From Sphingomonadaceae bacterium (GTDB taxonomy: Bacteria; Pseudomonadota; Alphaproteobacteria; Sphingomonadales; Sphingomonadaceae), in contig CANJBY010000016.1 in assembly GCA_947472735.1 (NCBI GenBank), forward strand, positions 1 through 38,215: a stretch of 38,215 bases of DNA. The letters run 5' to 3'. The notes below the pieces were generated by a model. The model had not been told where the DNA came from. It searched no databases and saw only the letters and a list, made by a program, of their open reading frames with translations. The position numbers were made by a program, and so were the translations under genes. Shown here piece after piece: positions 8,664-16,540 of the stretch; positions within the stretch are counted from its first letter, which is position 1; every line of letters starts with the position of its first letter.

Positions 8664-8681
8664 GAGGCGAAATTTCGCCTC
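8664..8681. promoter_or_regulatory. Perfect 18-bp palindrome, candidate operator
   Basis: GAGGCGAAATTTCGCCTC is its own reverse complement over all 18 bases. It lies in the 213-nt divergent intergenic region, 82 nt upstream of the GMC start and 113 nt upstream of the AraC-family start. It is bracketed by a looser inverted pair, GGCTTGGC (8633-8640) and GCCAAGCC (8682-8689). The position fits an operator controlling one or both divergent units. Which protein binds it is unknown; AraC proteins usually prefer direct repeats, so a second regulator is possible. Confidence 0.5.
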
Positions 8682-8794
8682 GCCAAGCCCTACCCAGCTC
8701 CATGGAGCAAGCACAAACGCCGTTTGCCATTGCCGCACCCGGTGTATGGACCTAAGCATGTCGCTTCGCAATTCGCGGGAAGTTCGAACCACCC

Positions 8795-9730
8795 ATGCTG
8801 CGCACGATCGACACCGCGCTGCTCGACGCGCCTGACCGGCTGCCGCGTTGGCACGAGCTGGCCGGCCAGTTCATTGCCCCGCTGCATATTGAAGTGCCCG
8901 ATCGCGATGCTTTCCAGGCCCGCCTGCACCTTGCTTCGTTGCGCGATATCGAACTGGTTTCGCCCTGCTCGTCGCCGGCCCGGATCGCCAACGGCGCCGG
9001 GTGGGACGTTGGTGTGCTCAACCTCCAGCTCCAGCTTCAGGGAAGCTGCACCAATGTTCACGGCGGCGTGACCAGCCGGTTGGACGAAGGCGATTTCGTG
9101 CTGTTCGATCCAGCCCAGCCGCTTGAATTGTCGTTCGCGGAACCAACGCAGAGCGTCGTGCTGCGCCTCCCGCTGGCCTATGTCGAGGCGCGGCTGCCGC
9201 AGATGCGCAACATGGTCGGGGTGCCGGTGCGCGGCGCCCGGGGTGCCGGTGCGCTGTTTTCCAGCTTCATGCGGACCGCCTGGCGTCAGCTCGAGGCCGG
9301 CGAACTCGACTGGGGCGAGGAACTGAGCGACGTGCTCTGGCCGCTGCTGGATTTCGCCTATGGTCCGGCGCGCGGCGTGCTTACCGGGGGCGGCAGGCGC
9401 GACGCCCAGTTGCGCGGGCTGTTCCGCCTGATTGACGAGCATTTGTGCGATCCACAGCTCGACACCGCATTTCTTGCCGCCAATCTGGGGGTGACAGCGC
9501 GGACCGTGCAGTTGCTGTTCGCCGAATGCGGCACCACGCCGCGCGCTTATATCCAGCGCCTGCGGCTTGAGCGCGCGGCAGGCGCGCTGGCCCGCGCCGA
9601 TTCCGGACACTCGATCACCGAGATTGCCTTCGAGGTCGGGTTCAATGACCTTTCGGCATTCTGCCGCGCCTTCCAGCGCCGGTTCGGCGCATCGCCCACC
9701 GGCTACCGGCGGCAAGGCAAAGTGAACTAG
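8795..9730 (+). CDS. AraC-family transcriptional regulator
   Basis: A 311-residue regulator. Residues about 1-190 resemble the AraC-binding-like (cupin) domain found in regulators of aromatic and alkane catabolism. Residues about 205-305 hold the paired helix-turn-helix domain, with F-L-A-A-N-L-G-V-T-A-R-T-V-Q in the first half and the family signature I-T-E-I-A-F-E-V-G-F-N-D-L-S-A-F-C-R-A-F in the second. It is divergent from the ten-gene operon and probably its activator, responding to a pathway compound through the N-terminal domain. Its stop codon abuts the stop of the convergent gene at 9731 in the sequence CTAGCTAG. Confidence 0.93.
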   Translation: MLRTIDTALLDAPDRLPRWHELAGQFIAPLHIEVPDRDAFQARLHLASLRDIELVSPCSSPARIANGAGWDVGVLNLQLQLQGSCTNVHGGVTSRLDEGDFVLFDPAQPLELSFAEPTQSVVLRLPLAYVEARLPQMRNMVGVPVRGARGAGALFSSFMRTAWRQLEAGELDWGEELSDVLWPLLDFAYGPARGVLTGGGRRDAQLRGLFRLIDEHLCDPQLDTAFLAANLGVTARTVQLLFAECGTTPRAYIQRLRLERAAGALARADSGHSITEIAFEVGFNDLSAFCRAFQRRFGASPTGYRRQGKVN

Positions 9731-10630
9731 CTAGCGCTGCTGCGGCAGGCCCAGGTCGAGCCGGTCGCTTTCAGGATCGTACGCCACCGTAAATCCCGAC
9801 AAGACGAGGTCCTGGAGCGAGACATACTCGCGGGCTGCGGAAGAAGCATGGAGCCGCGAATATTCCGCCGGTCCCAGCCTGTCCCTAAACAGGGTCACCA
9901 GATCGCCGAGGCAGGCCAAGACCTGTCCGCCCGGCGCAATTTTCAATTCCAGCGGGCCAAGCCCGCGCCCTTCCACCTGCAGCCCGGGGCTGTGAGTGAT
10001 CGCCGTCTGCAAGCCTTCGGACCCACAGTTCTCGGCGGTGATTGATGCCGTCTGCACAACCGGGGCGGGTCTCTGAATCACTCGCCGCGCAGTTGTGGCG
10101 TGCTTTATAACGCGCGGCGCCTCGACGTCTGCTGGGGGAGGCGCTTGCGGAATCGGAGCCGTAGGCGTTTCTGCCGACGGCAGGGCCGGTGCGACTTCCG
10201 CCGCGGCCGCCAACACGGCCTGTTCGGTAACTGTCGCGTCGTCAGACGGGGATTCCGGCGCCAGTTCAGCAAGGATTTCGTCCGGCTTGGGCTCGGGCGC
10301 AAACGAGGACTCGGACTTCTCGCGCACGACCTCAGGCGAGCCGAGTGGGTCCGGCGGGGAGGCAGTGACCGCCACCGGGTCAGCCATCGCTGTGTCAGGG
10401 ATCGCTTCGACCGCCGGCCTTTCCGGGTGAGCGATGCGCGGCGCCGGTCTGGCAGCGGGGACAGCTTGAGTCGCGACCGGTTCCGAACCGAAACGGGGTC
10501 CCGGAAGCTCTTCAACAACAGGCTCAAGTTCGAATGCCGTCTGCGGCGCTGCCGCCCTGGGAACATCAACATGAGGGGTCACCGGCTGCATCAGCCGGAA
10601 GGCATAGAGCCCTGCTCCGCCTGCGGCCAA
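9731..10630 (-). CDS. Proline/alanine-rich protein of unknown function, probably N-terminally membrane-anchored
   Basis: I do not recognise this protein. It has three visible parts. A hydrophobic stretch lies at the extreme N-terminus and continues upstream of the first available start. A low-complexity linker of about 170 residues is rich in P, A, E and V. A C-terminal segment of about 100 residues starts at N-C-G-S-E-G-L-Q and looks folded. This is the shape of an inner-membrane protein reaching into the periplasm. The first legal start in frame is TTG (10630), which cuts the hydrophobic segment in half. The coding frame extends upstream for about 40 codons without ATG, GTG or TTG. An ATG with a good ribosome site at 10727 is in another frame. 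The gene is divergent from the virB operon, which suggests but does not prove a link. Confidence 0.6.
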   Translation of the reverse strand: MAAGGAGLYAFRLMQPVTPHVDVPRAAAPQTAFELEPVVEELPGPRFGSEPVATQAVPAARPAPRIAHPERPAVEAIPDTAMADPVAVTASPPDPLGSPEVVREKSESSFAPEPKPDEILAELAPESPSDDATVTEQAVLAAAAEVAPALPSAETPTAPIPQAPPPADVEAPRVIKHATTARRVIQRPAPVVQTASITAENCGSEGLQTAITHSPGLQVEGRGLGPLELKIAPGGQVLACLGDLVTLFRDRLGPAEYSRLHASSAAREYVSLQDLVLSGFTVAYDPESDRLDLGLPQQR

Positions 10631-10933
10631 GGCAAGCAGAACGCCGGCTGGACGATCGCCGCTCGCTGATACCGGACCTGTTTGCCAGACGCGCTCACTG
10701 GGTTCGCTCCGCCGAATTGAGCAGCATATCTCCGTAAGGAAGCTATCGCAATTCGCGGATTTCGTAGCCGAAATGCAACGGTGGACAATTCGTGCACAAT
10801 TTCACAGGTTTCGTCGCACCAAAATTGATATTGTCCGGGCAGAAATGCTACGCATGGGGCGCACTTTGAAAGCGCAGATCCTGCACCCTCATGGACGATA
10901 TCCAAATGCCCGCCCGATACCGGGGAGACACAC
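10631..10933. promoter_or_regulatory. Divergent region between the proline-rich gene and virB1
   Basis: These 303 nt separate the two divergent units, though the left part (10631 to about 10727) probably belongs to the damaged 5' end of the proline-rich gene. On the minus strand ACGGAG precedes an ATG at 10727 whose frame meets TGA at 10697-10695 after ten codons. The rest (10728-10933) is richer in A+T, with a TTGATA near 10826 that could be a -35 element for virB1. I see no clear -10 box and no convincing operator. Confidence 0.35.
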
Positions 10934-11521
10934 GTGATTAAACGCATCCCGGCGTCGATCGTTCCAGCGATGGTGATGGTAATCCTGTCGCCCGCACCTG
11001 CGTACGCTGACGTACTTGAGGTGAACCCGGGTAGCTACAGCTGGGTCGCTGGGGGGCCGGTCACGGAGGCATCGGAAGCGCTTGTCGCAGTCCCGACCAG
11101 CCCAACCACCACCATTGCCCGCGACACTGCTGGTCCGGCTCAGTGGACGGGCTATGTCCGTGCGATTGCCGCCAAGTATGACCTCAGCCCCGCGCTGCTG
11201 GAAGCCGTCATCTGGCAGGAAAGCCGCTGGAATATCAATGCCACTTCCCCTGTCGGGGCCCACGGTCTGGCACAGTTGATGCCCGGGACGGCGCGCCAGC
11301 TCGGGGTCGATGCGCGCAACCCGGTCGCCAATCTCGAAGGCGGTGCCCGTTACTTGCGGATGCAGCTCGATCAGTTCGGCGGCGATGTCGAAAAAGCGCT
11401 GGCCGCATACAATGCGGGACCGGCCCGGGTGACGCGCGCCGGCGGCGTGCCGGCCATACGGGAGACCCGCGAATATGTCGCAGCGATCATGGCGCGGCTC
11501 GCCTCGCCGGTCAGAAGGTAG
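10934..11521 (+). CDS. virB1: VirB1-like lytic transglycosylase
   Basis: A 195-residue periplasmic peptidoglycan-cleaving enzyme. A signal peptide spans residues 1 to about 25 (hydrophobic stretch ending A-Y-A). The SLT domain covers residues about 70-165, with catalytic E96 in Q-E-S-R-W, the G-L-A-Q-L-M-P-G-T-A motif (residues 111-120) and A-Y-N-A-G-P (158-163). Such enzymes open the cell wall for assembly of the secretion channel. Translation starts at GTG with GGGGAG 7 nt upstream. It is the first gene of the virB operon, 10 nt before virB2, so VirB1 is preferred over an unrelated housekeeping transglycosylase. Confidence 0.92.
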   Translation: MIKRIPASIVPAMVMVILSPAPAYADVLEVNPGSYSWVAGGPVTEASEALVAVPTSPTTTIARDTAGPAQWTGYVRAIAAKYDLSPALLEAVIWQESRWNINATSPVGAHGLAQLMPGTARQLGVDARNPVANLEGGARYLRMQLDQFGGDVEKALAAYNAGPARVTRAGGVPAIRETREYVAAIMARLASPVRR

Positions 11522-11531
11522 ACACCACACG

Positions 11532-11834
11532 ATGAAAAGACTCGCCTCAGCCCTCGCCCTCGTCCTGGCGGCCAATCCGCTGCCGGCGCTGGCGCAGACT
11601 TATGCCAATCCGCAAGGATCCGGCCCGATCGTCGCGGCACTGGCCTGGTTGCAAGGCACATTGCTGGGGAATGTCGCCACAGCGGTCGCCGTCATGGCGG
11701 TTGCGGCGGTCGGCTTCATGATGCTGACCGGGCGGATGAACTGGCGCTTCGGAGCCACCGTGATCATCGGCTGCTTCATCCTGTTCGGTGCCAGCTCGAT
11801 CGTGGCCGGCATCCAGGCGGCATCGGGAGGCTGA
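11532..11834 (+). CDS. virB2: VirB2-like major pilin
   Basis: A 100-residue pilin precursor. The signal peptide ends at A-L-A after residue 21. The mature part of about 79 residues has two hydrophobic helices (about 44-64 and 74-94) joined by a short charged turn, T-G-R-M-N-W-R, which is the TrbC/VirB2 pattern. I take the ATG at 11532 because it gives a proper signal peptide; in-frame codons upstream overlap virB1. The protein should form the extracellular pilus of the secretion system. The next gene follows after 3 nt. Confidence 0.9.
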   Translation: MKRLASALALVLAANPLPALAQTYANPQGSGPIVAALAWLQGTLLGNVATAVAVMAVAAVGFMMLTGRMNWRFGATVIIGCFILFGASSIVAGIQAASGG

Positions 11835-11837
11835 TTG

Positions 11838-12119
11838 ATGGAGCTGGTCCACCACCCGGTTCACCGCGCCCTGACCCGGCCGCAGATGTTTGCCGGCGTG
11901 ACCTACAGCTACTTCATCATCAACGCCGCGGTGACGACCGAGGCGTTCCTGATCACGCGCAGCTTCCTGGCGCTGCCGGTCGCGCTGCTGATCCACACGA
12001 TCGGTTATCTTGCCTCGCTCCGCGAGCCGCGGGTGTTTGATCTGTGGATCACCAAAGTCAGCCGTTGTCCCCGCCTCCGCAATTGGACGCGCTGGGGCTG
12101 CAATTCCTATTCGCCTTGA
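11838..12119 (+). CDS. virB3: VirB3-like inner-membrane protein
   Basis: A 93-residue VirB3 family protein. It has the N-terminal H-P-V-H-R-A-L-T-R-P motif typical of the family, then two transmembrane helices (about residues 20-37 and 43-60) and a basic tail. VirB3 works with VirB4 and VirB2 in pilus assembly. The ATG at 11838 has GGGAGG seven nt upstream; a TTG one codon earlier is less likely. It ends 10 nt before virB4. Confidence 0.9.
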   Translation: MELVHHPVHRALTRPQMFAGVTYSYFIINAAVTTEAFLITRSFLALPVALLIHTIGYLASLREPRVFDLWITKVSRCPRLRNWTRWGCNSYSP

Positions 12120-12129
12120 GGATGACGGC

Positions 12130-14550
12130 ATGAGCAAGGTCAAGGCGCGGTGGGCGAAAGAGGCGATGGCGGGGGATCGCCTGCCTTATCGCGAGATGGT
12201 GGACGACAATGTCGTGCTGCTGCGCGACGGCTCGGTCATGCTTACCCTGCTGGTCCCGGGCGTGAACTTCGAAACAGCCGATACAGCAGAGCTCAACGCG
12301 CTGACGGCCACGCGCGAGATCATGCTGCGCAGCGCGCTCGACGCCCGGTTCGTACTGTACCACCACGTCGTCCGCCACAAGGTGAAGGTCGAGCTTGAAG
12401 GCCACATCGAAGATCCCCTGGCCGCGCATATCGACGCCCGCTGGCGTGATCGGCTGGCAGCCGGGGCGATGTATGTGAATGACCAGTTCGTCACGCTGGT
12501 GCGCCGCCCCGCCCGGGGCAAGACCGGTTTGATCGAACGCGCGGCCCGGGCCCTCACCCGCGCGACGAGCCGGGTCGAGGCCAACCCTGATGACGTGCGT
12601 GCCCTGCGCCATGCCGCCGACGGGATGGTCGCCGCACTGGGCCCGTACGGCGCCCGCGCGCTGGGCGAGTATGAGGCTTCCGCCGGGCGCTGTTCCGAAG
12701 TGCTGGAATACCTCTCGGTGCTGTTCAACGGCGAAATGCGGCCGGTACGGGTACCCGCAGACGACACCGACATCGGCCAGATGCTGCCTTACCGCCGGGT
12801 CAGCTTCGGCCTGGACGCGGTCGAGTTGCGCGGGGCCGGCGGCGCGGACTTTGCCGCGCTCATCAGTCTCAAGGACTATCCGGACAGCACCGGCCCCGGG
12901 CTGACCGATGCGCTGCTGCGCTTGCCGCACGAACTGATCCTGACCGAAAGCTACGCCCCGGCAGACCGCCAGATTGCCCGCGAGCGGATTGATCTCGCGG
13001 CGCGGCGGCTCCGCTCCGCCGACGAGGAAGCAATGCTCGAGCGGGGCGAGCTCCATGCCGCTCGAGATGCCTTGGGGGTGGGTTCGGTCGGCTTCGGGGA
13101 CCATCACCTTTCCGTGCTCGTGCGCAGCGAACGGCTCGAGGAGCTTGACCGGGCCACAGCCGCCTGCGCCGCCGCCCTGGCCGATGCCGGAGCCATCGCA
13201 GTTCGCGAAGACGTCAATCTTGAGCCCGGCTTCTGGGGACAGTTCCCGGGGAACGAGCAGTTCCTGGTCCGCCGGGCGCTGATCTCTTCCGCGAACATGG
13301 CCGATTTCGGCTCGCTCCACGGGTTCTCGCAAGGCCAGGCCAGCGGCTCCCACTGGGGCATGCCGGTGACCGTGCTGCAGACCACCAGCCTGACCCCGTT
13401 CTTCTTCAACTTCCATCACGGCGATCTCGGCAATTTTTCGATCATCGGCCCGTCGGGATCGGGCAAGACCGTGGTGATGAACTTCCTTGCCGCCCAGGCC
13501 CAGCGTTTCGAACCGCGGACCGTGTTGTTCGACAAGGACCGCGGCGCAGAGGTCTTCGTGCGGGGCATTGGCGGTCATTACACCCGGATCGCGGCCGGCA
13601 ACCCGACCGGATTCAACCCACTCGCCCTGGCTGACAGCGCCGACAACCGTGCTTTCCTGCGCGATTGGCTGGCCGTGCTGCTGGCGGCCAATGGACCGGA
13701 CGAACACGCCGCCATCGCCCATGCGGTTGACGCCGCCTATGCCAACGACCCGCGCCTGCGCCGGTTGACCCATTTCCGCGAGCTCCTCGCCGGAGCGCGC
13801 CGTCCGCAACCGGGCGACCTCGCGAGCCGGCTCGATCCGTGGATCGGCGACGGCGAGTTCGGCTGGCTGTTCGACAACGTGGTAGACCGGCTTGATCTTT
13901 CGGCCCTGACCATCGGCTTCGACATGACCGCGCTGCTGGAAACGCCGCGGCTCCGAACGCCGACGATGATGTACCTGTTCCACCGGATCGAGGAACGGCT
14001 GGACGGTACGCCGACCATGATCCTGATCGACGAAGGCTGGAAGGCGCTGGACGACGAGGTCTTCGCCGCCCGCATCCGCGACTGGCTCAAGACCTTGCGC
14101 AAGCGCAACGCGCTGCTCGGTTTCGCCACCCAGTCGGCCCGGGATGCGCTGGACAGCCGCATCGCCACGGCGCTGGTCGAGCAGACCGCGACAATGATCT
14201 TCATGCCCAATTCGCGGGCCCGCGCGGAGGATTACTGCACCGGCTTCGGACTGACCGATCACGAACTCGACGTGATCCGCACCCTGCCCCCACACAGCCG
14301 CTGCTTCCTGGTGCGCCAGCCTGACGCTTCGGCCGTGGTGCGGCTTGACCTGAGCGGTATGCCCGAGGTGCTGACAGTCTTGTCCGGGCGGGAAAGCACG
14401 GTGCGCAGGCTGGACACTCTGCGCGGTGAACGCGGCGATGATCCGGACGGATGGTTTGCCTCGTTGACCGGTCAGAGCTGGCCGGGCGAGCCACGGCAGG
14501 AGCTGCTGATCCCAGCGAATACAAGCCTGAAAGCGGCGGTGACGGGATGA
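12130..14550 (+). CDS. virB4: VirB4-like type IV secretion ATPase
   Basis: An 806-residue ATPase, the usual VirB4 length. The N-terminal CagE/TrbE/VirB domain covers about residues 1-400. The Walker A motif is G440-P-S-G-S-G-K-T447 and Walker B is M-I-L-I-D-E, with D634 and E635. The ATPase core ends near residue 760. It powers pilus biogenesis and substrate transfer at the inner membrane. The start at 12130 is chosen because the frame upstream overlaps virB3. Its stop overlaps the virB6 start in ATGA, so VirB5 is not encoded between them, unlike in the Agrobacterium order. Confidence 0.95.
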   Translation: MSKVKARWAKEAMAGDRLPYREMVDDNVVLLRDGSVMLTLLVPGVNFETADTAELNALTATREIMLRSALDARFVLYHHVVRHKVKVELEGHIEDPLAAHIDARWRDRLAAGAMYVNDQFVTLVRRPARGKTGLIERAARALTRATSRVEANPDDVRALRHAADGMVAALGPYGARALGEYEASAGRCSEVLEYLSVLFNGEMRPVRVPADDTDIGQMLPYRRVSFGLDAVELRGAGGADFAALISLKDYPDSTGPGLTDALLRLPHELILTESYAPADRQIARERIDLAARRLRSADEEAMLERGELHAARDALGVGSVGFGDHHLSVLVRSERLEELDRATAACAAALADAGAIAVREDVNLEPGFWGQFPGNEQFLVRRALISSANMADFGSLHGFSQGQASGSHWGMPVTVLQTTSLTPFFFNFHHGDLGNFSIIGPSGSGKTVVMNFLAAQAQRFEPRTVLFDKDRGAEVFVRGIGGHYTRIAAGNPTGFNPLALADSADNRAFLRDWLAVLLAANGPDEHAAIAHAVDAAYANDPRLRRLTHFRELLAGARRPQPGDLASRLDPWIGDGEFGWLFDNVVDRLDLSALTIGFDMTALLETPRLRTPTMMYLFHRIEERLDGTPTMILIDEGWKALDDEVFAARIRDWLKTLRKRNALLGFATQSARDALDSRIATALVEQTATMIFMPNSRARAEDYCTGFGLTDHELDVIRTLPPHSRCFLVRQPDASAVVRLDLSGMPEVLTVLSGRESTVRRLDTLRGERGDDPDGWFASLTGQSWPGEPRQELLIPANTSLKAAVTG

Positions 14551-15752
14551 GCCCGCAATGCGCCCCGCTGCTTGACGGCGCTTCGGACGGCATCGCGGCC
14601 GCGTTGCGGGCGGTCGATTGCGTCAGCACTGATCTGGCCGCAGGCGCCTTTGATCGGCTGTTCGGGGCGCAGGGGCAACTGCTTCCGGCGCTCACGATCC
14701 TGCTCACGCTCTACGTGGCCTTCTTCGCGTTTGCCCTGCTGACCGGGCGCAGCCGGATCGGTATTGCCGCGCTTACCCCGCGCTTCATGCTGCTTGGCGC
14801 CGTACTGACTTTCGCCACCAGCTGGTTCGCTTATCAATCGGTGGTGTGGAACCTGGTGGTCGGTGCGCCAGACCAGATCGCCGGCGTGATAATGGGGACC
14901 AAGGGTCCGGCAACCCTGATCTTCGCGGACAAGATCGACCTGCTGTTCCAGGCCATCGCCGCCGCAGCGGACCCCGGTCCGGCTGCTGCCACCGCCGCCG
15001 CCAGTGGAGTCCCGCCGCGCCCGCCGGGTGGTATCTTCGCGCCCGATCAACTGATCTGGCTGGCGGCCTTGCTGCTTATGCTCGGCACGGTCGGGATTCT
15101 GGTCTGTGCCCGGATCCTGCTGGCGGTGCTGCTCGCCCTCGGCCCGGTGTTCATGGTCATGGCGCTGTTCCCCGGCACCCGCGGGCTGACCGCAGGATGG
15201 CTGCGCGCGCTGGTGCTGGTGGCCGTTGCCCCGCTGGTCGCCGTGCTCGGCGGCAGCCTGACGATCGAGCTGGCGGTGCCGCTGGTGCAGAAGCTGGCCG
15301 GGCCGGAAGGGATCGAGGCACGCACCGCTTTCGCGCTGTTCCTCGTCGCTGCGGTTCACGTCGCGCTGATGATGATTTCCCTGCGCGCTGCCGGGACCAT
15401 CGTTGCAGCCTGGCGCGTGTTCGGGCTGGCGCCGGACGCTGCTGGTTCCAACCGGAGTTTCGGCCCAGCGTTCGCTACGGCCGTCTCCGGCACAGCGGCC
15501 GCCAGTCCGCTGCAATCGCAGCAGCCGGCCGCACAGCGAGGGCGGGAAATCGCCATCGCCATCGCACCGCAAGCTGGAGCTCTCGCCACGACGCGCCACA
15601 TTCAGGTGACGGACGGCGCGCCCCGCCTTGGTGGGCCGCTGCACCTGCCTTTAACCGAGGGTCGCCGCCCGCAAAACAACCGCCGTGCCCAGGGGATCGG
15701 CAGCCGCTTTGCCTCCGCGCCCAAAACCGCGACGCGAGGAATGGTCCGATGA
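14547..15752 (+). CDS. virB6: VirB6/TrbL-like polytopic inner-membrane channel protein
   Basis: A 401-residue membrane protein with about six hydrophobic helices: roughly residues 46-66, 75-95, a weaker one near 105, then 165-185, 190-210, 225-250 and 270-300. A long Ala/Pro/Gln-rich hydrophilic tail follows from about residue 310. This fits VirB6/TrbL, the inner-membrane part of the translocation channel. The ATG overlaps the virB4 stop by 4 nt, and the gene's own stop overlaps the virB9 start by 4 nt. No room is left for virB7 or virB8, which usually lie between virB6 and virB9. Confidence 0.88.
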   Translation: MSPQCAPLLDGASDGIAAALRAVDCVSTDLAAGAFDRLFGAQGQLLPALTILLTLYVAFFAFALLTGRSRIGIAALTPRFMLLGAVLTFATSWFAYQSVVWNLVVGAPDQIAGVIMGTKGPATLIFADKIDLLFQAIAAAADPGPAAATAAASGVPPRPPGGIFAPDQLIWLAALLLMLGTVGILVCARILLAVLLALGPVFMVMALFPGTRGLTAGWLRALVLVAVAPLVAVLGGSLTIELAVPLVQKLAGPEGIEARTAFALFLVAAVHVALMMISLRAAGTIVAAWRVFGLAPDAAGSNRSFGPAFATAVSGTAAASPLQSQQPAAQRGREIAIAIAPQAGALATTRHIQVTDGAPRLGGPLHLPLTEGRRPQNNRRAQGIGSRFASAPKTATRGMVR

Positions 15753-16540
15753 AATCACTCGCCCTGATCCCGGCCCTGCTGCTGGCGGCCGAACCGGCCG
15801 TGGCCAAGGATGCCCGGCTCGAAACCCGCGCTTTTTCGCCCGATCAGGTCGTGCTGGTCGAAGGTCGCGCCGGGGTGCAGGCAACCATCGCCTTCGCCGA
15901 CGACGAGCATATCGAGAACGTTGCGGTAGGGGATTCGGCCAGCTGGCAAATCACCCCCAACAAGCGCGCCAACCTGCTGTTCGTGAAACCCCTTGCGCCC
16001 CGCGCGCGCACCAACCTGACAGTGGTGACCGATCGGCACAGCTATTTCTTCGACCTCGTCTCCGCCCCGACCAGCCGCGGCGTTTATTTGCTGCGTTTCA
16101 CTTATCCCGATGAGCCCGCGCGCCAGACGACAGGAGCCGTCCCGCTGACCGACGAGGAGCAGCGTCTCGCCTCCGGTGACGCTCTGGATACCTCGGTCGA
16201 TCCCGCCCGGCTCAATTTCTCCTGGCGGCGCAAGGGCAAGGAAGCGATTCTCCCGACCCGCGTGTTCGATGATGGCACCTCGGTCTATCTCAGCTGGTCG
16301 GCCGGACAGTCGATCCCGGCGATACTGGTCCGCGACGCACGCGGCAACGAAGGGCCGGTCGACTATGCCGTGCGGGGCGATGTGATCGTGCTGGGCGAAG
16401 TCCCCTCGCTGCTGATCTTCCGCGCCGGCCGCGAAACGGCCAGCCTTGAATACGGCGGAGCGCCAAAGGTATCGCCGGGGGCGGCAGCCCTGGCGGCAGC
16501 TCTCGCCGGGCCCGCCCAATCCGACAGCGGAGCGAAGTGA
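15749..16540 (+). CDS. virB9: VirB9/TrbG-like outer-membrane core protein
   Basis: A 263-residue periplasmic protein. A signal peptide of 19 residues ends A-V-A. The N-terminal domain has V-G-D-S-A-S-W-Q-I-T-P and N-L-x-F-V-K-P-L-x-P-R-A-x-T-N-L, characteristic of VirB9. The C-terminal domain includes N-F-S-W and the F-D-D-G-T-x-V-Y-L strand. In canonical systems VirB9 binds the lipoprotein VirB7 and VirB10 in the outer-membrane ring; no VirB7 is seen here. Translation is coupled to virB6 through ATGA. Confidence 0.92.
   Translation: MKSLALIPALLLAAEPAVAKDARLETRAFSPDQVVLVEGRAGVQATIAFADDEHIENVAVGDSASWQITPNKRANLLFVKPLAPRARTNLTVVTDRHSYFFDLVSAPTSRGVYLLRFTYPDEPARQTTGAVPLTDEEQRLASGDALDTSVDPARLNFSWRRKGKEAILPTRVFDDGTSVYLSWSAGQSIPAILVRDARGNEGPVDYAVRGDVIVLGEVPSLLIFRAGRETASLEYGGAPKVSPGAAALAAALAGPAQSDSGAK

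Noticed and set aside
12058..14295. A minus-strand open frame of 745 codons opposite virB4.
   Set aside because: The virB4 frame has Walker motifs and the family length; the antisense product is charge-rich and domain-free.
14472..15644. A minus-strand open frame of 390 codons opposite virB6.
   Set aside because: The product is a Gln/Arg/Gly-rich shadow of a membrane protein gene, with no ribosome site.
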